Notes under the pieces: generated by a model | Told to the model about the DNA's origin: nothing | What the model saw: the letters and a program-made list of their open reading frames with translations, nothing else | Databases searched by the model: none | Source of the DNA: Actinernus sp. WN-2022 | Lineage: Eukaryota > Cnidaria > Anthozoa > Actiniaria > Actinernidae | Reading direction: 5' to 3' | Assembly (NCBI GenBank): GCA_030867875.1 | Contig: JAOWCC010001589.1 | Coordinates: forward strand, 146,355,745 to 146,419,744 | DNA: 64,000 bases | Part shown: in pieces, positions 55,901-64,000 of the stretch | Layout: the number at the start of each line of letters is the position of its first letter | How positions within the stretch are numbered: position 1 is the first letter of the stretch | Program-made: the position numbers and the translations under genes

Positions 55901-56990
55901 GGTTACCGTGCAGGTTCGCGGGTGTCTCTCGTTAAAAATCTCTTGCGCGCGTGGTTTTCGGGAAAGCTACATAAACCTATATACCATTTTAAAGCTTATA
56001 AACCATAGAGTGAGGGTAATGCTTTTATGAAAATTTTAAAATCGGTAAGAACGGTGAACCTAGAAACGCAAAACAGGTAGTGTTTATACAGACGAATTAC
56101 CAGGCCACGCGTTGGCGCGTATGGCCGATTTAACTGCATAATGTCAATCAGCACATAGCAGCTTTCAAAACGGTGTGCAGGTTTTTTGACATTTCGCTTT
56201 GTTCAAATGCAAATTTAAATCAAAGTTGGAGCTTCAAAAAATGCCCTTGTCATTTGACACCGGACAGCATAACTAAAGAATCTTTTCGAATTTCAAAAAA
56301 GCCGCACACCGATTTTTTCTTCAATATGTGATGAAGCTCTCTGCCAAATTTCAATGAATTATGTTGAAAGCCCGAGCTCCATAATTCGTTCAAAGATAGA
56401 GAATACGCAATAACTTCTAAGCCGAGATATTCGCGTTTTAGTTTTGTAAACAGCTAACACCTCATTAGTCCATCTGTCAATACTGCGATACCGCCATCCA
56501 ATGAGATGCGAGAACTCCGTGGTGGTCTCGACAAAGGGTTCGGAGATTCGCGGGAAACCGTAATAGGGTCACATATCGATACACAAACCCTGGCCACGCG
56601 CTCTGTAGTGTTCGGACAGAACACCGAACTCATGATGCCGAAACGCAGAACGAAAACACAAGCTAAACCAAGTACCACCTACGAAAAGAGAAGAAAGACA
56701 AAAAGACCTATGGCGGAATCCTGTAAAACAATATGCAAATAGTTCGAAGCAAGTTCCCGGTTGTGGTTCCCGCGAATAATTTCGAGGGGCGCTTTTTTAC
56801 ATAATAGGATTATCACACGCTGGCTATTTATTTGCTTTTCCGATAAAACACGTTTCTTTCAATATCTCGCGAAGTTTTTAATGTATTGGATTAGTTTTTG
56901 TTTCATATTGTAGAATATTCACTTAGTAAAACGTCAGGATAAAAAAAAAAAATAAAAAAAAAAACCGCTACACGAACCTGTACGGTAACC
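55901..56990 (+). mobile_element. Second TTAA-target transposon of the same family, 1090 bp
   Basis: Left end GGTTACCGTGCAGGTTCGCG and right end (complement) GGTTACCGTACAGGTTCGTG, flanked by TTAA (55897-55900, 56991-56994). The inner left end TTCGCGGGTGTCTCTCGTTAA matches the right terminus of the element at 23534-24807. No transposase. A plus frame at 56630 (MPKRRTKTQAKPSTTYEKRR) resembles a basic N-terminal remnant. Confidence 0.9.
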
Positions 56991-56994
56991 TTAA

Positions 56995-57408
56995 ATATTT
57001 CACCACCAACTTGTTAGATAATTACATATGCCTAAATGCCATTTTTGTTAAATCATAAATCAGAAGTTATTCACTTAATCTGCTGTATCTGTTGTTTATT
57101 GCTATGATGTACATTAATAATTCATTTTCTAAAAATCATACAAACCTTCTAAAAATAACCCTAACCATTTTTGATCAAAAATCATTCATAGAACAACTCT
57201 ACATATACCTGTACTATAATGGAGAATTTAGCACAATTTAAGTGATCTTTCGACATGCAGGTATTCTATAATAAATTATACCCCACTCTTTAGAGGAATG
57301 CTGTAAATTTACCAACCTCTCATTTCCTCCCCTGTCTTCTGCAAACAGTGTTGTGGTCAACACTTGGTCTCTTCTGTTGCCTTCTCTTGTTGTCCGTCAA
57401 TGTTCTGA
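56995..57408. other. Non-coding stretch
   Basis: Nothing recognised. Confidence 0.4.
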
Positions 57409-57415
57409 GTTAGAA

Positions 57416-57698
57416 CATAGTTAATAGAGTGGAATGGTTATGAAACCCAGCGACCTTCTTTGTTATATGTCTTTGTTAGCTTTTTTCAACCGTGACCCTG
57501 CACAAAACACAATATAAATTCCAATGTGTTAATCAATCAGCCAATATAAACGTGTGAGTTCAGTCGTTCTGGGGACGCTAATGAACTATGACCCTGCACA
57601 ATCGTTTGTCTTGCCCCTTTCCAACATAAATCGCAGCGCCTTCGTTAGTTCTTTTGAAGTTTGCCGGGTTTCATAACCATTCCAGTCTATTAACTATG
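57416..57698. mobile_element. hAT-like MITE, 283 bp
   Basis: Inverted ends CATAGTTAATAGAGTGGAAT (left; CATAGTTAATAGACTGGAAT on the complement of the right), 33 bp with one mismatch through GGTTATGAAACCC. GTTAGAA is repeated exactly on both sides (57409-57415 and 57699-57705), a 7-bp or slightly eroded 8-bp target duplication. GACCCTGCACAA occurs twice inside. Confidence 0.8.
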
Positions 57699-57759
57699 GT
57701 TAGAAGCAGCTGAAATTAACAAAAATAATATATTAGATTACAGCAGACCACTTCCACTA

Positions 57760-57805
57760 CCCCCCCCCCCCCTTGAACTAGCTAGTTCGGGGGGGGGGGG
57801 GGGGG
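57760..57805. repeat. C-run / palindrome / G-run hairpin
   Basis: Thirteen C, then TT, then the 14-bp palindrome GAACTAGCTAGTTC, then seventeen G. The two homopolymer arms are complementary, giving one hairpin of almost 20 bp with a self-complementary centre. Confidence 0.9.
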
Positions 57806-57964
57806 TACTCAACAAAGTTAAATACGGGGAGGCTCTGCCCCGAGGTCCAAACCCTTACCCTTTTTGACAGTGACCAATGATTTTTTTGGATTGGCTGATT
57901 ACGTGTAGATATAATGTTCTGTTTGCTTGGCATTTTGCAGTACCGTGATGAAAGCCAGGCACAT

Positions 57965-58387
57965 GGTGGAGTTGGTGGAGTTGGTGGAGTTGGTGGAGTT
58001 GGTGGAGTTGGTGGAGTTGGTGGAGTTGGTGGAGTTGGTGGAGTTGGTGGAGTTGGTGGAGTTGGTGGAGTTGGTGGAGTTGGTGGAGTTGGTGGAGTTG
58101 GTGGAGTTGGTGGAGTTGGTGGAGTTGGTGGAGTTGGTGGAGTTGGTGGAGTTGGTGGAGTTGGTGGAGTTGGTGGAGTTGGTGGAGTTGGTGGAGTTGG
58201 TGGAGTTGGTGGAGTTGGTGGAGTTGGTGGAGTTGGTGGAGTTGGTGGAGTTGGTGGAGTTGGTGGAGTTGGTGGAGTTGGTGGAGTTGGTGGAGTTGGT
58301 GGAGTTGGTGGAGTTGGTGGAGTTGGTGGAGTTGGTGGAGTTGGTGGAGTTGGTGGAGTTGGTGGAGTTGGTGGAGTTGGTGGAGTT
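57965..58387 (+). repeat. 9-bp minisatellite GGTGGAGTT, 47 copies
   Basis: Exactly 423 bp; all copies appear identical. Because 9 is a multiple of 3 and the unit has no stop in any frame used, several reading frames stay open; none is supported as a gene. Confidence 0.95.
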
Positions 58388-58630
58388 GGTCCGCTTGGTC
58401 CGCTTGGTCCGCTTGGTCCGCTTGGTCCGCTTGGTCCGCTTGGTCCGCTTGGTCCGCTTGGTCCGCTTGGTCCGCTTGGTCCGCTTGGTCCGCTTGGTCC
58501 GCTTGGTCCGCTTGGTCCGCTTGGTCCGCTTGGTCCGCTTGGTCCGCTTGGTCCACTTGGTCCACTTGGTCCGCTTGGTCCACTTGGTCCACTTGGTCCA
58601 CTTGGTCCACTTGGTCCACTTGGTCCACTT
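58388..58630 (+). repeat. 9-bp minisatellite GGTCCGCTT / GGTCCACTT, 27 copies
   Basis: Follows the GGTGGAGTT array in register with no junction sequence. Copies 1-18 and 21 are GGTCCGCTT; 19, 20 and 22-27 are GGTCCACTT. The two units share the frame GGT....TT, so one array probably seeded the other. Confidence 0.95.
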
Positions 58631-58639
58631 GATTAAGGT

Positions 58640-60790
58640 GGTGTCTGTGGGAGGCACGGAAATTCCAGGGGAAGGGGGTCTTTCAGAGTGATTTTTTGTG
58701 CAATTAGCCATTTGTCAACAGACACAAAATTGAAAAATTGAGATGTCACGCCTACTCACGTCTGAGGTCAAGATGCCATGCCTAAAATGACATGCATTCA
58801 AGTGATCAGTTATTTTGAAAAATTCTCTGTAAATCAATGGCAGTTCTCTGACTTGCAATGACAATTTCAAACACTATAAGGCCATCATTCCTTTGAACTC
58901 TTACCGGGACTGGCAAATGCGAGCGCGCATTTTTATTTTTGCGTCGAAACTTTTCTGAGCATCTTTGCAGAATTTTTGGAGCATCTTCTGCACTTCTTCG
59001 GTACAGTTGGGAAGTACATGTATTCTGACGTGTTCGGATACGTATGGTGCGCCTTAGCTTGCCCCGCAGGCATATCTATTCTGTTTGTCTCCACAGGAAA
59101 CCCAAAACCGAGGAATATATTGTTATAGTGTACGGGTACTGTGTGTCATATCATGTGATCGTACTGTGTTGCCTGATACAAGGAGGCCTGATCTTAGTGA
59201 AAGGTTCCGGTTTCCGCCAAGGCGCCCTGGGTCCCCGAGGGTGCAAATTCCCATTAAGAATAAGAAAAACTGAAGACAATATAGGCTGTTGAATGTTTTA
59301 ATGTTATCACAGGTATAATGGTTTGGAGAAAACATAACTTGTATCTAATGTTTCTATGGTCATTTCCGGTCTGAATTTCTCTTACTATAAATGGTACTCA
59401 TATTTTATTATTTATGTTATTTCAAATTAGCACTTAATCAAGGTTCAATTTATGTGACTCATTTTAATCAAGCAAATTCTAGCATCTTAAACAACATAAA
59501 ATGTATTGTGTACTTTGAGGTAAAAAAAAGGCACTCAAATAAAGAAGTGTGGATTTACAAGGCTGGCTTTGATTGATTTGTAGCACATACTCTGTTTTAA
59601 GTCTATAAATCTCCTCAAACAATTAAACCTGAGGATGCTTCAATTAAGTGCCACATTGGCATGAATGTCATACTCATGGGCAGCAGCTTTAGCTTTATTA
59701 AGGTTATTACTCTCAAGCATGGTGCTTGTTTTTATTCAGGGCAGCACTTGAAGAAGTGCTTTTCAAGTAAATATGGTATACTAAAATAGAACTGTAACAT
59801 TGATAGCGTATCTATCTATCTATCTATATATATATAATCATTTTCTGAATGAATAGGAATATCTTTTAAATTATTATATTTATATATCATTCGTAAATTT
59901 ACGCAATTCAGCCTTTCTAGGCTGCAATGTAAATATGTTTAATAAAATCTACCTATCTATCTCTATCTAATATGTATAATTTTCAAAATTGGTTCAACGC
60001 TGATCAAACTGCACCATTATTAAAATGATATGTTATACTAAATATTGAACATAGTTTTTAAATTTACATGCATTATTATCAAAATGACTAAAATCAGAAT
60101 ATTTCAACTGAAATATTTTCAAATGCAATGCATTGTATCTACTAGTCCAGACATAGACCCTGCATGCATGCGGATAGCATATTGGATAGAGTTATTCAAC
60201 TTTTCAGAAACCAGTCCCAGGGCTTTATATCTACAGGACCAGATGCATGTAACTGACTCTCGCCGTCTCGCCGCTCTATCTTTTCACTGTGGATTTTGAT
60301 TTTGGAGGTGTGCGGCAGAGGTGACCTGGGCAGGAGTGATGTAATAAGAACCAGCCAATCAGAGACCTTTCTAAAAATAGAAACATGTTTCTAAAAATAG
60401 ATTGATAGAGTTTATGATTGGACACGGGGTATCCTTCTCTTACGTCATGGTCTCTTGCAAATATGTAATAAATTTATTCAAAGGAGCGTTTCTGTTCAAA
60501 TGGAAACGTAAAAATATTTCCCTTTTCAGCGCTGCAGTCTATAAATATGTGAAGTTTTAGTGCCTCAAAGCTCACTAATAACAAAGGATTCAAAATAAAC
60601 GGCCCTTAAATTGGCCCACTTGTGCAGCTCCACTGCCACCCGAGCACTACTCCTCAATGTTAGAGGAGCATTCCTGGGTGGTCAAATTCCGGTCAGCTTT
60701 CCGAGTAAACAAACTCGTTTTTTAACCCCCTTTCTGGCCGCTGGCTGGAAAGGAGAGCTATCTTTTAGTCATGTGTGTACCATCAACAAT
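58640..60790. other. Non-coding stretch with short microsatellites
   Basis: A (TATC)n/(TA)n tract lies at 59810-59838 and (CTAT)n at 59950-59968. Short frames such as the one at 59044-59292 have no other support. Confidence 0.4.
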
Positions 60791-60798
60791 AGTATAGT

Positions 60799-61222
60799 TT
60801 ATAATACTACTGGGAGGTCTCTGGCTAAAAATCTATCCAGCTCCTCTTCATTTGGATGGCCATTTAAAATGGTAGCTACATTACCTGCAGTTATCCTGTA
60901 AACCATTTCTAGAAAACTTGTTAAATAATCATCTTGGGAAATGTCATACTTCCCAAGCTTAGCCTGCAGATCATTATTAGGCAATACGTTGTAAAATAAA
61001 TTTTGCTTGTTTAGCACCTTACGAGTGCCTAATCCCTCCTCTTGCGACTTTTGCATTGATGCCTGCACCATGTTGAGGCGGGGCCGACAAGAGGATGAAA
61101 AGCTGATTGACACACGGCGCGCTGTTGTATAAGGCCCTCTTGTCTTCAGGATCCTTTTGGCTACGTCTTCCTCCTCGATCCCAACTTTCACAGCCTTTTC
61201 GGTGGGGCTAAGCTCAGTGGCC
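60799..61222 (-). CDS. Unrecognised minus-strand exon, about 141 codons
   Basis: Acceptor TTATTATCCACAG ends just before ATELSPTEKAVKVGIEEEDV. The frame is open to a TAA at 60801-60799. Segments include RGPYTTARRVSISFSSSCRP, KQNLFYNVLPNNDLQAKLG, TSFLEMVYRITAGNVATILN and EEELDRFLARDLPVVL. The even, non-repetitive composition and the good acceptor favour a terminal exon of a real gene whose upstream exons were not found. No family recognised. Confidence 0.45.
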
Positions 61223-61610
61223 TGTGGATAATAATAGGATGTATGTATGACCCTCAAGTAAATCATTCAAGACAATATCACTTATAATAAAGCCTTTTGT
61301 AACAAAATGAAAATTGTTTCAAAATCAGCATTGGCTTTCTCGTGAGTTATCATAATCAATATCAGGCTATAATGGCACATCAATAAAGAGTTTTATTTCT
61401 TACAAAGAATTGACGCTCAAGCCTTTTTTGGTGATGACTTTAGAAAATTCAGAATGGAAAGTGGAAACATCATAAATTGTCTTAATAACCATAAACTCCT
61501 GTTTTATGTAAACACATTTTAATTTGTTTCTTTAAAAAGAAACATACCATTCAGTCAATACAATGCTGTCAGAAGGTAAACAAACAGCTTTTTATATTTC
61601 TTTTATGTTA
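61223..61610. other. Non-coding stretch (likely intron of the gene ending at 60799)
   Basis: AT-rich, no features seen. Confidence 0.3.
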
Positions 61611-61615
61611 TATTG

Positions 61616-61735
61616 ATTGAAAGGGGGGCAGATTTCACTGCCAGTAAGCCGCCATATTGGATTTTGCATAATATTGTGGGATTGAAAGGGGGACACATTT
61701 CATTGTTATTAAGCAGACATATAGGTCCCACCAAA
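61616..61735 (+). repeat. Two-copy tandem repeat, unit about 64 bp
   Basis: ATTGAAAGGGGGGCAGATTTCA recurs in diverged form at 61680 (ATTGAAAGGGGGACACATTTCA), each followed by TAAGC..CATAT. Confidence 0.7.
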
Positions 61736-62497
61736 TTAAAAGGGACAGTTTATGGCATTTTATAAAATTTGCACAATTCCAAAATATATCTGCACCCCCT
61801 CTCAACAATAAGATTGTTTTGTCATCCACTACCCTTCTAGGCATACCCCAAATTGCATATTTTTACTTTCTATTTCTAGATACCCTATGAAAGTAATTAT
61901 CCTTGTTCTACCATCAGAAATGAGACACCCTGAGCCTGGCTTCGCATGCAAAGCAGATTTTTTTAACTTGAAAACCCTTCCTACCCTATTCAGAATTTCC
62001 AAATGTGGATTGCATCGATTGGGAGCAGATAATTTGTTCGACTTACCCATTTCTGTTTTCAGCAATTTCAGAACAGAATTTTAAATTTATTTTTATGATA
62101 ATATCAAACTTTGGTATTTTTTCTGGAAACTATAAAATATTGTGGAAGGTCTCTCTGATTGGTGGTCAGCTCTTTGATTGGTGGGGCGACCCAGGGTGTT
62201 GTGTCGAGCAGCAGGAATAGGGTGCTTGGAGGGAAAGGGAAGATGGGAAAAGACACCTTGGGCATCTGCTCTGTAAAAAGCTGGTAGTAATGGTTCCCAA
62301 ACTAGCTCACTGATTGGCCCAGGTGCCCAGGGCGTCTTTTCCCCTCTTCTCTTTCCCCTTTTTCTCCCCCACAAAATGCATCCGCTGCTTGCTGTGATGC
62401 CCTGGGTCCCCCCGCCAATGACATTTTTCAGCCAATAACCTTAATCGATCCAGGAATTTTAGAATGACGTAGCTGTTACCAAAAATGTACTGAGAAA

Positions 62498-62524
62498 CCC
62501 CCCCCCCCCCCCCCCCCCCCCCCC
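62498..62524. repeat. Poly-C tract
   Basis: About 27 consecutive C followed by (AC)n and an A-run; mutation-prone low-complexity sequence. Confidence 0.9.
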
Positions 62525-62639
62525 ACACACACAAAAAAAAAATCCTGGCTACGGGCCTGAATCAGAATAAAGTGATTAAAGTATACGGGTATGTGCCTCG
62601 CCCAGGGGGTAATCTGCTATTTTTCTGACAGTGGGGTCC

Positions 62640-62890
62640 GACTGAGGTTCAGTAATTTGCACCCCAAAAAATCCCTGGCTTCAAACATTACACCCCCAAA
62701 AATCCCTGGCCTTTTTTGCATACTCAAAACAAGATCCCACAGCCATTTTACATTAATATCCACATTTTTTAACCTGCAACCCGCCAAAAATCCGGACAAT
62801 TACGTAAATCCCTAAATAATACGCGGTTTATTCTTCACCCCCAATAAAACCCCTAAACTGAAAATTTCTAACCCCCCAAAAAATAATCCT
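62640..62890. repeat. Degenerate CCCCAAAAATCCCTGGC repeat
   Basis: CCCCAAAAAATCCCTGGC, CCCCCAAAAATCCCTGGC and weaker echoes (CCGCCAAAAATCC, CCCCCAAAAAATAATCC) recur over 250 bp. Confidence 0.5.
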
Positions 62891-62924
62891 TCAGACCTCC
62901 CCGTCATTCTCGAGTACCACCCTG

Positions 62925-63260
62925 GGGTGCCGTGGAATAGGGTATGTTTTTTTTAGCCACGATGTCTGGGATAGGCTATAGTTTCTCGCTAGTTTGGTCT
63001 GGAGTAGGGTGCGTATTTGTAGCAGCCTGCAGCAACCAATACCACGATAAACGTGTGGATGAAATATCCAGGTGTTTCGGTTGTGCATATAACATAAATG
63101 TATTACGTTCACGACGTTCCAGGTCTAATTAGGGCATGTAGATTTGGTTTTAGGTCTGGAATAGGTATATATATTTGGGTTTAGGTCTCATTCTGTGGTA
63201 GGGTATGGAAAATTTGAATTTGTATGTCTGGGATAGGGTAGGTTTTCGGAGACCTCGGCG
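62925..63260. repeat. Degenerate GTCTGGGATAGGGTA repeat
   Basis: GGAATAGGGTATG, GTCTGGGATAGGCTA, GTCTGGAGTAGGGTG, GTCTGGAATAGGTAT, GTGGTAGGGTATGG and GTCTGGGATAGGGTAGG recur at 25-100 bp spacing. Probably an eroded minisatellite related to the block just before it. Confidence 0.55.
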
Positions 63261-63760
63261 GCACTACCCTACCATAAAATCTGGGGAGTGTATGGCGGAT
63301 TAACTTTCATCCTTTATGTTCTGAATTTGTCGGCTGGTCCCAGATTTTGGTCCTTTTTCAATTTCTTGATCTTGTGGTGGTCACAACTACAAAAGGCGCA
63401 CTGCATAAGCGAAAGCTAGTCGAGGCGGGCAGTGGGTACGCCAGCATTGTTTTTTTTAGCTAGGAAAATTATACAGCTCTTCATTTTTTGTAGGTGTACT
63501 TTTATTTTATTTTGGGGATTTTCAGAGGTGTACGCCTGGGCGTATTGGCGTACAGGGCGCTACGCCCATACATATAAATCTTAAATATATAACGTAGAGA
63601 AAACGCTAGAAGAGAATGCGGAAAAAGCGCTAAGGAAATGTCTCACCTTAACTCCCATTGCTTTTTGGGTAATGCCTCCCGAAAGCCTTCAGTCGTTTTG
63701 GCCAGCAGACGCCTGAAGAAGTCTTCATAATTTCGAGCGTGGCTTCTCTATTGAATGAAT

Positions 63761-64000
63761 ATGTGGGACTTTACTAAAGTTTTAGCTGTTCTAGTTGTTT
63801 TTAATGTGTTGGTGTTCTCGTACTCAACCAAAGCACCGTTGTCTGAGAGTAGCCGCAAGTTTATACAACAAGTTTTGTAGAATTTCGCCGGGGTTTCCAG
63901 TGGTAATGCGTGGATTCAAGATGGCGTCATTATAACAACACCTAGTCCTACATCAAATAATCCTGTGGTGCCCAGGTTGTTTGGAAACTGGTGTAGCCGA
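63761..64000 (+). CDS. Start of a secreted-protein-like frame with an in-frame TAG, cut by the window edge
   Basis: ATG at 63761 begins MWDFTKVLAVLVVFNVLVFS, a classic signal peptide with a likely cleavage after SYS (residue 22). The frame meets TAG at 63878-63880, then stays open in the same frame to the end of the window (NAWIQDGVIITTPSPTSNNP). No GT..AG pair can remove the stop within a normal intron size. Options: two-step decay of a host gene, a read-through or reassigned stop, or a sequencing error. Family unknown. Confidence 0.4.

Noticed and set aside
57855..58711. Long reading frames on both strands across the 9-bp arrays, including a collagen-like GPL repeat
   Set aside because: A 9-bp unit without stops opens several frames at once; codons are fixed by the repeat and no frame has supporting flanks or splice context.

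Overview
The window is animal (eukaryotic) nuclear DNA. Genes have spliceosomal introns (GT..AG junctions restore reading frames at 4531-4927 and 50292-50374) and TATA boxes, and there are a BEL/Pao LTR retrotransposon, CR1/L2-type LINE pieces, piggyBac, Tc1/mariner, Harbinger-like and TTAA-target DNA transposons, and a tRNA-derived SINE. The mix (DUF6589 genes, Crypton-like tyrosine recombinases, very many MITEs and minisatellites) fits a cnidarian, probably an anthozoan such as a stony coral. That assignment is inference from repeat content; no ribosomal or mitochondrial marker is present. Almost everything recognisable is mobile or formerly mobile.

Layout. 1-2180: AT-rich satellite carrying foldback modules; the whole array switches strand near 1200-1380 and forms a nested giant palindrome. 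2549-8561: the most unusual unit, with an array of C/EBP-like sites, a TATA box, a two-exon gene for a D5-like superfamily 3 helicase ending in a perfect PCNA-binding (PIP) motif, and a convergent Crypton-like tyrosine recombinase broken by one stop codon. 9181-11760: an intact 126-codon cyclin-box gene sandwiched in long GGAAC/GTTCC arrays. 11885-15653: a decayed CR1/L2-like LINE (minus strand) with a 1 kb insertion. 15950-19700: transposase relics and a TA-flanked Tc1/mariner element. 20950-21285: SINE. 21749-29700: a whole BEL/Pao element with 98% identical 291-bp LTRs, itself interrupted by a 1.27 kb TTAA-flanked transposon.

29700-41800 is mostly non-coding, holding a Harbinger-like element (35042-36309), two MITEs and several degenerate repeat fields. 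41818-45425 has two decayed cnidarian-type multi-copy gene families in divergent orientation (a CIFCQ family on minus, DUF6589 on plus). 47381-48503 is a RecQ-like helicase fragment. 48715-50920 looks like a real spliced gene with four 40-residue repeats and two zinc-finger-like motifs. 51819-54620 is a 22-bp minisatellite abutting a piggyBac relic, which inserted right at a splice donor of a minus-strand exon. 55901-56990 is a second copy of the TTAA family. 57965-58630 is a pair of perfect 9-bp arrays. The last 6 kb is low-coding, with one minus-strand exon (60799-61222) and the start of a secreted-protein-like reading frame at 63761.

The genes do not form a host pathway. The best candidate for an undescribed system is the 2.5-11.8 kb block: replicative helicase, PCNA-binding tail, recombinase and, possibly, a mini-cyclin, which together would suit a virus-like mobile element that replicates in S-phase cells.
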